NCBI RefSeq assembly: GCF_005864045.1
Contig: NZ_VBSP01000003.1
Coordinates: forward strand, 1-64,000
Reading direction: 5' to 3'
From: Ruoffia tabacinasalis
GTDB taxonomy: Bacteria; Bacillota; Bacilli; Lactobacillales; Aerococcaceae
DNA: 64,000 nt
The translations under genes and the position numbers were made by a program. This document shows, in pieces, positions 1-9,405 of the stretch (the stretch's first letter is position 1; every line of letters begins with the position of its first letter). A model generated the notes under the pieces. The model was not told the origin of the DNA and made no database searches. It was given only the letters and a program-made list of their open reading frames with translations.

Positions 1-60
1 TTAAAGATGAGAACACAACACAAACTATCGTTGCATAGAGAGACACTTAAACATAGGAAT

Positions 61-95
61 AAAAAAAGAGCCAAGGTGACTGCGTCACCTGGCTC
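61..95 (-). terminator. Rho-independent terminator of plsC
   Basis: Arms at 68-80 and 84-95 (GAGCC-A-AGGTGAC against GTCACCTGGCTC) form a 12-bp stem with one bulged A and a 3-base loop. On the minus strand the stem is followed by seven T (61-67). It lies 64 bases past the plsC stop, so it probably ends that transcript. Bases 1-60 hold nothing I can assign. Confidence 0.8.
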
Positions 96-158
96 CTCGG
101 TCCACCAACATCAAAAATTCATGAACCCAAATTGGAAGGAAAGTTAGATGTCTTTTTA

Positions 159-785
159 TTAGTCTTTTTTATTTGGAATATATTCGTAATCAGGATCAAG
201 TTGCTTGTCTAATTTATCGAAAGCCTCTGCGATTGCAATATCAATTTGTTTCAGTTCTTCCCGAGTATACTTTTTAGAATCATCGAAAGAAATAGGTTCA
301 CCAATGGCTACTTTTGCTTTTTTTCGCAAGAAAAATTCTTTCGCATTCATTGGCGGTTGTAAAGCAATTGGAATAATATCCTTCTTACTCAGTCTTTGAA
401 TAAAGGCAGTTCCACCTTTTACTTCAGTAGAGTAGCGTGAGCCTGTAGGGAAAATTCCTAGATGTTTATTTTCTTCATTCATTACCTCAACACCACGACG
501 AAGTGACTTCGGTGATGGTTTTTCTCTTTTGACAGGGAAAACATTTAATTTTGGTAATAAATAGCGGAAGATTTTATTTTTAAACAAAGTATCCTTAGCC
601 ATAAAAGCAATTTCAGTTGGTTCAACAACCATAGCTAAGAAAATTGGATCTAACCAATGACGGTGAGTTGATGCAATAATTGCAGCATCCTTTGATAAAT
701 TTTCTTGACCAACGACATATGGTTTTCCGTTAAAAATGTAAACAATGTATTTGACTATAAATAATAAAAATGAATAGAGATTCAT
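159..785 (-). CDS. plsC: 1-acyl-sn-glycerol-3-phosphate acyltransferase (PlsC family)
   Basis: 208-residue membrane-associated acyltransferase expected to acylate lysophosphatidate to phosphatidate in phospholipid synthesis. An N-terminal hydrophobic stretch (about residues 3-18) precedes the HX4D catalytic motif in STHRHWLDP; the usual Asn before the His is Thr. The second motif appears as FPTGSRYS, replacing the common FPEGTRS form. The start has GAAAGG about 10 bases upstream. It is transcribed divergently from the glutaminyl cyclase gene and ends in its own terminator. The family is clear; the true acceptor has not been shown, and the altered motif could mean a paralogue with a different substrate. 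Confidence 0.88.
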   Translation of the reverse strand: MNLYSFLLFIVKYIVYIFNGKPYVVGQENLSKDAAIIASTHRHWLDPIFLAMVVEPTEIAFMAKDTLFKNKIFRYLLPKLNVFPVKREKPSPKSLRRGVEVMNEENKHLGIFPTGSRYSTEVKGGTAFIQRLSKKDIIPIALQPPMNAKEFFLRKKAKVAIGEPISFDDSKKYTREELKQIDIAIAEAFDKLDKQLDPDYEYIPNKKD

Positions 786-856
786 TACTAACGACCTTTC
801 TATTAAAAAATATGATAAAATTACTATATTATCAGGTTGGGTTAAAGGAGTTTTTT

Positions 857-1633
857 ATGAAGAAAATCATTCACAAAATAACATTATTAATTTGCGTTCA
901 TTGTATTATACCAATAATACCAGTGGCTTCTCAAGATGAATATGAACTTTTGTCAATTCATCCAAGTGATTCGACGGCGTTCACGCAAGGGTTCGAATTA
1001 AATGAAGCAGGTGAGTTACTGCTAGGGACAGGTTTGTACGGTGAATCAAAGATTGGTTATTTAGATTTAGACACAGGTCATTATGACGTCGTCGATCAAT
1101 TAGATAAAGAATTTTTCGGTGAAGGTCTAACAGTCACTTCAGATGCTGTGTGGCAACTGACATGGCGGAGTGGCGTTGCATTTAAAAGAGATAAAGATAC
1201 TTTAGAAATAATAGATACCGTTGATTATGAAGGTGAAGGCTGGGGACTAGCTTATGATGACCAAGAAGATGTCATTTGGATGTCAGATGGAACGAGTGTG
1301 CTTGAACAAAGAGATCCAAATACCTTTGAAGTGATCGACACAATTGACGTGACTTATAATGATCAATTAGTAGAAGAAATCAATGAGTTGGAATTTGCTA
1401 ACGGATATATTTACGCAAATGTATGGTATACTAATGAAATCATTGTCATCGATCCAAAAACGGGTATTGTGGCATATAAGTATGACCTGACTGAAGTTCT
1501 CGAAGAGAATTTGACAGACCAAGAGTTGGATGAAATAGACTCCCTTAATGGAATTGCACATATTGAAGGCAATCAGTTTTATATTACAGGGAAACTGTAT
1601 CCGGTTATTTTTGAGATAGAATTAAAGCAATAA
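857..1633 (+). CDS. Secreted glutaminyl-peptide cyclotransferase (beta-propeller type)
   Basis: 258 residues. The open frame begins at 770, but ATG 857 follows AAAGGAG (844-850) and opens a signal peptide (MKK, a hydrophobic core, cleavage near VAS-QDE), so I start there. The mature part has the AFTQGFEL signature and repeated short blades (LYGESKIGYLDL, WGLAYD, ELEFANGYIYANVW, LNGIAHI) typical of the plant/bacterial glutaminyl cyclase family (PF05096). This family converts N-terminal glutamine to pyroglutamate. It lies 15 bases before tgt and may be cotranscribed with it. Its target in this organism is unknown. Family call is confident; secretion is inferred from the N-terminus. Confidence 0.85.
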   Translation: MKKIIHKITLLICVHCIIPIIPVASQDEYELLSIHPSDSTAFTQGFELNEAGELLLGTGLYGESKIGYLDLDTGHYDVVDQLDKEFFGEGLTVTSDAVWQLTWRSGVAFKRDKDTLEIIDTVDYEGEGWGLAYDDQEDVIWMSDGTSVLEQRDPNTFEVIDTIDVTYNDQLVEEINELEFANGYIYANVWYTNEIIVIDPKTGIVAYKYDLTEVLEENLTDQELDEIDSLNGIAHIEGNQFYITGKLYPVIFEIELKQ

Positions 1634-1636
1634 TAG

Positions 1637-2794
<1,158 letters not shown>

Positions 2795-2865
2795 ATTGTG
2801 GCTAAATGTCTCAATTTTTGATACACTGTCTTTATGCTTAAAAAATGAAAGGATGACAAACGTTA

Positions 2866-3237
2866 ATGGAATTTATTCTAAGTTTTATGCCGTTTATAGT
2901 TTTATTTGCTGTAATGTACTTCATGCTAATAAGACCACAAAAGAAACAGGCACAGAAAAAACAAGAGATGTTAAATGACATGAAACCAGGTGACGCAGTA
3001 GTGACTATCGGAGGACTTCATGGTGTTGTAGATGAAGTAAGCCAAAGTAGTCAAACAGTCGTACTTGATTGTGAAGGTGTATATTTAACATTTACATTAG
3101 GTGCTATCGCTACAGTTACTCAAGGTGGTAACATTGTAGATCGTCAAGACGAAATTGAAGTAGCGAACGATATTGCTCGCGAAGAAAACCGTGAAGACAT
3201 CGCTGAAGAAAGCGATGAAACTGAAAGCACTCTTTAA
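2866..3237 (+). CDS. yajC: Preprotein translocase subunit YajC
   Basis: 123-residue protein with one N-terminal membrane helix (about residues 2-21) followed by the family hallmark IRPQKKQAQKKQ, a small soluble domain containing PGDAVVTIGGLHGVV, and an acidic tail. YajC associates with SecDF/SecYEG and assists protein export. The start ATG 2866 follows GAAAGGATG at about 14 bases. An out-of-frame reading from 2796 is a shadow. It is the last gene before the terminator at 3248-3291; the pairing with tgt is conserved. Confidence 0.93.
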   Translation: MEFILSFMPFIVLFAVMYFMLIRPQKKQAQKKQEMLNDMKPGDAVVTIGGLHGVVDEVSQSSQTVVLDCEGVYLTFTLGAIATVTQGGNIVDRQDEIEVANDIAREENREDIAEESDETESTL

Positions 3238-3247
3238 TTTCAATAAA

Positions 3248-3291
3248 GCTCCAAGAATTCCTGTATAAGGAATTTCTTGGAGCATTTTTTT
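3248..3291 (+). terminator. Terminator after yajC
   Basis: Arms GCTCCAAGAA-TTCC and GGAA-TTTCTTGGAGC (3248-3283) form a long stem around a short loop, followed by ATTTTTTT. It closes the tgt-yajC unit. Confidence 0.9.
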
Positions 3292-3336
3292 GTTGACATA
3301 TAAAGACGTCTGGAAATATTACTTAAGCAGTAGAGA

Positions 3337-3365
3337 TTGATTTTACGAACAAGTGTTTGTATAAT
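3337..3365 (+). promoter_or_regulatory. dinB promoter with LexA (SOS) box
   Basis: A -35 TTGATT (3337-3342) and a perfect -10 TATAAT (3360-3365) are 17 bases apart. CGAACAAGTGTTTG (3346-3359) fills the spacer and abuts the -10. It fits the Gram-positive LexA/DinR consensus CGAAC-RNRY-GTTYC at 13 of 14 positions. Binding there would block polymerase directly. Confidence 0.85.
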
Positions 3366-3391
3366 ATATACAATAAAGAGAGGTGAGTTGC

Positions 3392-4507
3392 GTGCAATAT
3401 GGTATTTTATCTTTTGATGAAGTTGAACCCGATATATCTAGAAAAATTCTCCATGTCGACATGGATGCCTTTTATGCCAGTGTTGAAGTGAGAGATAATT
3501 CTAAATTAAAGAATAAGCCAGTTGTTATAGCAAAGCATCCCAAACTTACCGGCGGACGAGGAATCGTATCAACCTGTAATTATGAAGCAAGAAAGTATGG
3601 CATTCACTCTGCGATGTCTGCTCAAGAAGCCTATATGCGCTGTCCTAAAGCTGTCTTTATCCAAGGAGATTTAAATTACTATCGAGAAATATCGATGCAA
3701 ATCAGAGAAATTTTTAATGAATATACGGATTTAATTGAGCCTGTATCTCTAGATGAGGCTTATTTGGACGTCACTAATAATAAGAAGAATATGAAGAGTG
3801 CGACAATCATGGCTATGGAGATAAAGGAAGAAGTATTTCGCCGAACGCGTTTAACTTGTTCGGTGGGGATATCGTATAACAAATTCATCGCAAAAATTGC
3901 CTCAGATTATAATAAACCAAACGGAATCACCTTAGTTGAACCTAAAGATGCAGTTCAATTCTTAAAAGAGTTAAGTATCGATAAATTTCATGGAGTAGGA
4001 AAGAAGTCACTCCCGCATTTTCATGATTTGGGAATTTTTACTGGGGAAGATTTATATGAAAAGTCCCTCGATGATTTAATTGAAAACTTTGGTAAGATGG
4101 GTTATTCCTTATATTTTAAAGTGCGAGGTGTTCATAATACACCAGTGAATAATAAGCGCGAACGAAAATCAATTGGAAGAGAAAGAACCTTTTCGGTATT
4201 TCTTGAATTAGAGTCTGAAGTAGTAGATAATATAGTTAAATTGATACACAAGGTTGACAATCGACATCATATTTCTGATATGAGAGCACATACGATTACT
4301 TTGAAAATTCGATACGATAATTTTGAGACGATTACTCGACAAATTCAATCCATTGAATCGATTGAGTCTGTTGAAAAGAGTATAGAATTAGCTAAAGAAA
4401 TTTGGGAAGAACATGGACATCTTGACCGGACTATTCGATTATTAGGTGTGACTTTTTCAAATTTTGACCATCCTTTATATACATCAATTAAACTTGACTT
4501 AGAATAG
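3392..4507 (+). CDS. dinB: DNA polymerase IV (Y-family translesion polymerase)
   Basis: 371 residues. Two in-frame GTG codons (3383, 3392) exist; AGAGAGG at about 3376-3382 touches the first, so 3392 is the better start. Palm-domain signatures are MDAFYASVE and SLDEAYLDVT with acidic catalytic residues, followed by an HhH region (FHGVGKKS) and the little-finger domain (SIGRERTF). It copies past damaged template bases. It sits directly behind a LexA-box promoter, so SOS induction is expected. The ZIP gene follows after 12 bases, which makes cotranscription likely. Confidence 0.95.
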   Translation: MQYGILSFDEVEPDISRKILHVDMDAFYASVEVRDNSKLKNKPVVIAKHPKLTGGRGIVSTCNYEARKYGIHSAMSAQEAYMRCPKAVFIQGDLNYYREISMQIREIFNEYTDLIEPVSLDEAYLDVTNNKKNMKSATIMAMEIKEEVFRRTRLTCSVGISYNKFIAKIASDYNKPNGITLVEPKDAVQFLKELSIDKFHGVGKKSLPHFHDLGIFTGEDLYEKSLDDLIENFGKMGYSLYFKVRGVHNTPVNNKRERKSIGRERTFSVFLELESEVVDNIVKLIHKVDNRHHISDMRAHTITLKIRYDNFETITRQIQSIESIESVEKSIELAKEIWEEHGHLDRTIRLLGVTFSNFDHPLYTSIKLDLE

Positions 4508-4519
4508 GAGAATTTATAT

Positions 4520-5323
4520 ATGGCATTATTTAGTAATCCAATTTTTCAAGCACTAGTTGCGGGAATATTTACATGGCTTTGTACATTATTTGGTTCTGCT
4601 TTTGTTTTTCTTTTTAAAGAAGTGAATGATCGCTTTTTAGCAATTATGCAAGGTTTTGCGGCAGGAGTGATGATCGCAGCATCTTTTTGGTCGTTACTAG
4701 CACCTGCGTTAGAATATGCTGAATCTAGCTCATCATCGTTACCGTCTTGGTTACCCGTAGCAGTCGGCTTTGTGGTTGGAGGTTTATTTTTAAGACTCCT
4801 TGACTACACGGTTCCGCATACGCATTTATCTGAAGACCATGGAGACTCAGATAATAGAAAATTATCGAAGACGATGATGTTATTCTTAGCCGTAACCATA
4901 CATAATATTCCAGAAGGGCTTGCCTTAGGTGTTGCCTTCGCGGCAGCAAGCGTTGGTAATGCTGGAGCGACTTTAACTGGAGCCATTGCATTAGCTATTG
5001 GTATCGGTTTACAAAATATACCTGAAGGATCAGCCTTATCATTACCATTATATGCAGACGGAAGAACGAAACGAAAAGCATTTCAAATGGGACAGTTATC
5101 AGCGGTTGTTGAACCAGTTTCAGCTGTTATTGGGGCAGCAGCCGTTCTAGTTGTTCAAGAAATATTACCTTATGCACTTGCTTTCGCAGCTGGAGCAATG
5201 ATCTTTGTGGTTGTTGAACAATTAATACCTGAATCACAATCCTCTAACCATACGGATGAAGCAACTTTAGCATTAATTGGTGGTTTTGTCCTAATGATGA
5301 TATTAGATGTGGCCTTAGGTTAA
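4520..5323 (+). CDS. ZIP family divalent metal transporter
   Basis: 267-residue membrane protein with about eight hydrophobic segments. The two ZIP signatures are HNIPEGLALGVAFA in helix 4 and NIPEGSALSLPL in helix 5, whose His, Asn and Glu residues line the metal path. A His/Asp-containing loop (HTHLSEDHGDSD) lies before helix 4. The family imports zinc or related divalent ions; specificity cannot be read here. Organisation resembles the GufA/ZupT branch. It probably shares the SOS promoter of dinB by readthrough, an odd pairing, and ends at the hairpin 5346-5393. Confidence 0.9.
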   Translation: MALFSNPIFQALVAGIFTWLCTLFGSAFVFLFKEVNDRFLAIMQGFAAGVMIAASFWSLLAPALEYAESSSSSLPSWLPVAVGFVVGGLFLRLLDYTVPHTHLSEDHGDSDNRKLSKTMMLFLAVTIHNIPEGLALGVAFAAASVGNAGATLTGAIALAIGIGLQNIPEGSALSLPLYADGRTKRKAFQMGQLSAVVEPVSAVIGAAAVLVVQEILPYALAFAAGAMIFVVVEQLIPESQSSNHTDEATLALIGGFVLMMILDVALG

Positions 5324-5345
5324 TAATTATTTTCAATCTGTAATT

Positions 5346-5393
5346 AAACTGTTATACTGTAAATATCGAATTACAGTATAACAGTTTTTTATT
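5346..5393 (+). terminator. AT-rich 17-bp perfect hairpin with T-run after the ZIP gene
   Basis: Arms AAACTGTTATACTGTAA (5346-5362) and its exact complement (5371-5387) flank an 8-base loop and run into TTTTATTT. Position and T-run say terminator. It lies only about 23 bases before the next start codon, and its symmetry also resembles an operator, so a regulatory role for the ytoI-like gene is possible. Confidence 0.7.
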
Positions 5394-5409
5394 TATCTGG
5401 AGGGATTTA

Positions 5410-6729
5410 GTGACTACAAAGCATAATCAAATACTACAATATATTGAAACACTTCCCATTGGCAAAAAAATATCCGTTCGAGGCATCGCCAAGCATTTAA
5501 ATATGAGTGAAGGAACGGCTTACCGAGCAATTAAAGATGCTGAAACACTGGGTATTGTCTCAACAATCGAGAGAGTTGGAACAATACGTATTGAGAAGAA
5601 ATCAAAGTTTTTACCAGAAATGTTAAGATTTAATGAAATGGTTTCAATAATCGAAGGAACTGTTCTAGGTGGAGAAGAAGGTTTAGATCGTCACCTTAAT
5701 AAATTCATTATTGGCGCAATGCAAGAAAATGACGTTAAAAAATACTTTGTACCTAATTCACTCATCATCGTGGGAAACAGGGAAGAAGTTCAACAATTGG
5801 CGTTAGAGAATGATGTCGCTGTCCTTATTACAGGTGGCTTTGATACGAGTGATAAGATCGTGAAGCTTGCTAACGAGAAGAAATTACCAGTTATTTCGAC
5901 GCCTTTTGATTCATTTACAGTAGCGACGATTATTAACCGGTCTATGGCAGACCAAGAAATAAAGAAAGAAATTATGACTATTGCCGATATCTTTACGCCG
6001 ATTAATCAAACGCCTGCATTAACGGCTCAAGATACTGTGAACACATTCTACGAGCTTTCACGTAAATCTGGACTTTCACGCTTTCCAGTCCATCATAACA
6101 GCCGTTTGATCGGAGTTGTGACGGCGAAAGACCTCATAGGAAAATCTGAATCAGTCCTAATTGAAAGAGTCATGACTAAAGATTTGGTGACTGTTCAGAA
6201 ACATATGACTGTCGCAAGCGTCTCACAACTGATGGTGCGTGAAGATATTGAGATGATTCCTGTTATAGAAGATAATATGGAATTATTAGGCGTTGTCTCA
6301 CGTCAAGATATTATGCGTGGAATTCAAATGATTCAAAAGCAACCACAAATTGTGAATACATTTGAAGATGATATTGTTATGCATATTGAAGAATATATCT
6401 TAAAGTCACAAGAACAGAAGTATGACTACCGCGTTGTCGTCCAGCCACAAATGTTAAACAGTTTAGGAACGATTTCTTATGGTGTTCTTTGTGAATTAAT
6501 TTCGCATTCTGCTTATCAAAAATTTTATGACACAACAAATCAAAATCATATTATTGAGAAGATTGATTTGCATTATTTCAAATTAATTCAAATGGGGAAT
6601 TTAATTCAGTTTAAAGTTGATATTTTCAATCAGAATAGACGAACAGCCCTAATTGAGGTCAATGTTTTCCACGAGAATTCTTTAGTTTCAAAAGCAATTA
6701 TTACGACCCAAGTTATTGAAACAAAGTAA
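5410..6729 (+). CDS. ytoI: YtoI-like regulator: HTH, DRTGG, CBS pair, hotdog domain
   Basis: 439 residues starting at GTG 5410 behind GGAGGG. The order is a winged-helix-like N-terminus (residues 1-60, GIAKHLNMSEGTAYRAIKDAE), a DRTGG-like domain (about 65-180, with VLITGGFD), two CBS domains (about 190-310, HNSRLIGVVTAKD and MELLGVVSRQD) and a C-terminal hotdog-fold thioesterase-like region (about 320-435). This is the architecture of Bacillus YtoI. CBS pairs usually bind adenine nucleotides. Being 23 bases ahead of nrnA, which degrades nanoRNA and pAp, suggests a link to nucleotide signalling, but no function is established. Confidence 0.85.
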   Translation: MTTKHNQILQYIETLPIGKKISVRGIAKHLNMSEGTAYRAIKDAETLGIVSTIERVGTIRIEKKSKFLPEMLRFNEMVSIIEGTVLGGEEGLDRHLNKFIIGAMQENDVKKYFVPNSLIIVGNREEVQQLALENDVAVLITGGFDTSDKIVKLANEKKLPVISTPFDSFTVATIINRSMADQEIKKEIMTIADIFTPINQTPALTAQDTVNTFYELSRKSGLSRFPVHHNSRLIGVVTAKDLIGKSESVLIERVMTKDLVTVQKHMTVASVSQLMVREDIEMIPVIEDNMELLGVVSRQDIMRGIQMIQKQPQIVNTFEDDIVMHIEEYILKSQEQKYDYRVVVQPQMLNSLGTISYGVLCELISHSAYQKFYDTTNQNHIIEKIDLHYFKLIQMGNLIQFKVDIFNQNRRTALIEVNVFHENSLVSKAIITTQVIETK

Positions 6730-6752
6730 ATGAGTTATAGAAAGGATAGACT

Positions 6753-7733
6753 ATGTATTTAGAAACTGAGAAAGTACAAGAATTATTAACATACATAAAA
6801 AAACATGACACAATTATTATTCATCGACATGTGAGACCCGATCCAGATGCATTTGGCTCACAGCTGGGATTAAAGTATCTAATTAAGAATGCTTTTAAGA
6901 ACAAAAAAGTGCTAGCAGCTGGAACGATGTCAAAAGGGTTATCTTGGATGGGTGACATGGACGAAATTGAAGATTCAGATTATGAAGATGCCTTAGTCAT
7001 TGTTGTTGATACAGCCAATTATCCTAGAATTGAAGATAAGCGGTATAATAAAGGGGCAAAACTTGTAAAAATAGACCATCATCCTGATGTGGATAGTTAT
7101 GGCGATTTAGAAATGGTTTATACAAAAGCAAGTTCATGTAGTGAAATTATCGCAAATATTTCACTTGAATTGGGAGAGGCGTTACCTCTAACAAAAGAGG
7201 CTGCATTTATGCTATATGCTGGCATTGTCGGGGATACTGGACGTTTTCAATATGATTCAACAAGTGCGACAACACTAACAACAGCAGCGGAGTTACTTAA
7301 ACAAGGGATTGATCACTTTATTATCAATGACCGATTCAATACAAAATCAATGGAACAAGCGAAATTTCAAGGTTTTGTCTTAGACCAATTAGAAATTACA
7401 GACAATGGTGTGGCTCACATCATAATTAATCAAGCTGATTTAAAACGTTACGGAATTACTGAAGAAGAGTCGAATGTCGCTGTCGGAATTCCAGGGAGTA
7501 TAATGGGTGTGAATACTTGGGCTTTATTTATTGAACAAGAAGGTAGCCATCCATATTGGAGAGTTCGTGTGCGGTCAAAAGGACCAGCAATCAACGAAAT
7601 AGCGGCTAAATACCATGGTGGAGGCCATCCTAAAGCAAGTGGTGCCTCGGTCTATAGCAAAGAGGAAATGAGTCAATTATTAGAGGATTTAGGGCAAGCA
7701 GCGCAAGCATATTTAGATAATATAAGTGAATAG
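6753..7733 (+). CDS. nrnA: Bifunctional oligoribonuclease/pAp phosphatase
   Basis: 326-residue DHH/DHHA1 phosphoesterase. The DHH signature is KIDHHPDVD near residue 108, with upstream metal motifs HRHVRPDPDAFGSQLG and VVDTANYPR; the DHHA1 glycine-rich element is KYHGGGHPKASG near the C-terminus. NrnA removes 2-5 nucleotide RNAs and dephosphorylates 3'-phosphoadenosine 5'-phosphate. ATG 6753 follows GAAAGGA. It follows the YtoI-like gene as in Bacillus (ytoI-ytqI) and ends at a bidirectional terminator shared with zwf. Confidence 0.95.
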   Translation: MYLETEKVQELLTYIKKHDTIIIHRHVRPDPDAFGSQLGLKYLIKNAFKNKKVLAAGTMSKGLSWMGDMDEIEDSDYEDALVIVVDTANYPRIEDKRYNKGAKLVKIDHHPDVDSYGDLEMVYTKASSCSEIIANISLELGEALPLTKEAAFMLYAGIVGDTGRFQYDSTSATTLTTAAELLKQGIDHFIINDRFNTKSMEQAKFQGFVLDQLEITDNGVAHIIINQADLKRYGITEEESNVAVGIPGSIMGVNTWALFIEQEGSHPYWRVRVRSKGPAINEIAAKYHGGGHPKASGASVYSKEEMSQLLEDLGQAAQAYLDNISE

Positions 7734-7736
7734 AGA

Positions 7737-7772
7737 AAAGACCAAGTTGATTTTGAGTCAACTTGGTCTTTT
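7737..7772. terminator. Bidirectional terminator between nrnA and zwf
   Basis: AAAGACCAAGTTGA (7737-7750) and its exact complement (7758-7771) form a 14-bp stem with A-rich and T-rich flanks. It serves both convergent genes. Confidence 0.88.
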
Positions 7773-7786
7773 ACTTTGTATTTTAT

Positions 7787-9226
7787 TTAATCAAACCAAT
7801 CAAAGCCTTGTTTATTAATGAGATCATCAGCAGCTTTTGGCCCACTAGACATCGCTGGATAGTTTGGAAAATCAGGTTTCGGTGCCTCTTTCCATAAGCA
7901 CTGAATATTATCAACAAATTTCCAATCATGTGCAACTTCAAGCCAGTGATTAAAGTTATTTAAATTCCCTTGAATACATGCTAAGATTAAACGCTCGTAA
8001 TCTGCAGGCATTGCGTTAATTTCTTCCTCATCTGGTGAGTATGACAATTCAATTTGTTTTAATTCATTAGTATAACCGATCGTTTCTTGATTTAAATAAA
8101 GTCGATAAGCTAGGTCTGGATTAATTTCAATCATTAATCTATTGCCAGGCACATCTTCTTTAGTTGCTTTAAATTGAATGTGAATCGTTGTATATTTTCC
8201 TTCTAGTCGCTTTCCAGAGCGAATATAGAAAGGTGTACCTTCCCATTCTGGTAAATCAATTAAAACTTTGGCTGCGAAATATGTTTCAGTGGTTGACTCA
8301 GCATCTACCTTATCTTCATCACGGTATGCTTTGTACTCATTGGATTCGCTCGCTCCATATTGGCCTCGAACGACATTTTCTTGTAATTCAGCAACAGAAT
8401 CATATTGATGTAGATTTTTTAAGATATGAATTTTTTCTTGACGAATCGACTCAGGCTCATCGTCCTTTGGTTCGTTCATAGCAACTAATGAAAGCATTTG
8501 AAGTGCATGATTTTGTATCATGTCTTTAGATACACCACTATTTTCATAGTAGTCACCACGATCTTCAACACCAACTTCTTCAGCAAGTGTAATTTGAACA
8601 TGGTCGATATTCTCTTTATTCCAAATTGACTTTAACATGATGTTACTAAAGCGTAAATTTAGGAGTGACTTAACAAAACCTTTTCCTAAATAATGGTCAA
8701 TACGGTAAATTTCATTTTCTTCAAAAGAAACTTGAAGTTGTTCTTGTAATTCATTGGCTGAATTAAAGTCATTTCCGAATGGTTTTTCGATAATTAATCG
8801 GTTATAACCTTGTTCCGTAGCTAAGCCAGAACCTTTAATATGCTGCGTAATTATAGGGAATAGACTAGGCGAGAGTGAGATATAGAAGATTCGATTCCCT
8901 TCTGTTTGATACTTTTCCTCTAACTCTAAAGCTAATTCTTGTAAATTATGATACTCATCTTCATCATTCACATCGTGTGATTGATAATAGAAGTGTGATG
9001 CAAATTCTTCAGCATGTGCTTGGTCATCAATTTCATTTTTAATACTGTTTAGGACTACCTCACGCAAATAATCGTCTGTCCAAGGGCGACGAGCAGTTCC
9101 TATTAATGCAAAATGTTCAGATATATAATTGTTTTTGTATAATCGATATATTGCTGGAAATAACTTACGGGCAGCTAAATCACCCGTAGCTCCGAACAAT
9201 GTAATGAGTAAACGATGTTTTTCCAT
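7787..9226 (-). CDS. zwf: Glucose-6-phosphate 1-dehydrogenase
   Basis: 479 residues, normal length. It oxidises glucose 6-phosphate with NADP+ to 6-phosphogluconolactone, the entry to the oxidative pentose phosphate branch. The coenzyme motif is LFGATGDLAARKL (residues 10-22), the active-site signature RIDHYLGK (175-182), and the catalytic Asp/His region lies around 222-238 (MIQNHALQMLSL). The start has GGAGGG upstream on the minus strand, and a TTGTAA-17-TATAAT promoter is present. The next enzyme, gnd, is in the window but 11 kb away and independently transcribed. Confidence 0.97.
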   Translation of the reverse strand: MEKHRLLITLFGATGDLAARKLFPAIYRLYKNNYISEHFALIGTARRPWTDDYLREVVLNSIKNEIDDQAHAEEFASHFYYQSHDVNDEDEYHNLQELALELEEKYQTEGNRIFYISLSPSLFPIITQHIKGSGLATEQGYNRLIIEKPFGNDFNSANELQEQLQVSFEENEIYRIDHYLGKGFVKSLLNLRFSNIMLKSIWNKENIDHVQITLAEEVGVEDRGDYYENSGVSKDMIQNHALQMLSLVAMNEPKDDEPESIRQEKIHILKNLHQYDSVAELQENVVRGQYGASESNEYKAYRDEDKVDAESTTETYFAAKVLIDLPEWEGTPFYIRSGKRLEGKYTTIHIQFKATKEDVPGNRLMIEINPDLAYRLYLNQETIGYTNELKQIELSYSPDEEEINAMPADYERLILACIQGNLNNFNHWLEVAHDWKFVDNIQCLWKEAPKPDFPNYPAMSSGPKAADDLINKQGFDWFD

Positions 9227-9253
9227 GAAATCCCTCCATCTTTAACAACCAAT

Positions 9254-9282
9254 ATTATAGCTTAAAAATGACTTAGTTACAA
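9254..9282 (-). promoter_or_regulatory. zwf promoter
   Basis: Read on the minus strand: TTGTAA (9282-9277), 17-base spacer, TATAAT (9259-9254), about 27 bases ahead of the zwf start. Confidence 0.7.
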
Positions 9283-9337
9283 TTTAAGGAGAAAAAAATC
9301 TAATAATTTGTTCATTTTATTTTAATATTACTATGGT

Positions 9338-9366
9338 TTGTTTTTTTTAACCGATACTTGTATAAT
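9338..9366 (+). promoter_or_regulatory. cshB promoter
   Basis: TTGTTT (9338-9343), 17-base spacer, TATAAT (9361-9366), 40 bases before the start codon. A T-rich tract fills the upstream spacer. Confidence 0.7.
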
Positions 9367-9405
9367 TTGACATGTTAGTAAAAAGTACAGTGAAAGGAGA
9401 TTATT

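Noticed and set aside
84-110. CTCCTCGGTCCACCA near the left edge, resembling a tmRNA or tRNA 3' end, or on the other strand a T-box core
   Set aside because: No acceptor stem partner, no T-loop sequence and no intact T-box motif; the part at 84-95 belongs to the plsC terminator stem.
984-1000. GGTTCGAATT resembling a tRNA T-loop
   Set aside because: It lies inside the glutaminyl cyclase coding sequence (encoding QGFEL) and has no cloverleaf around it.
2796-2978. 60-codon plus-strand frame across the yajC start
   Set aside because: Out of frame with yajC, which has a clear family match in the overlapping reading.
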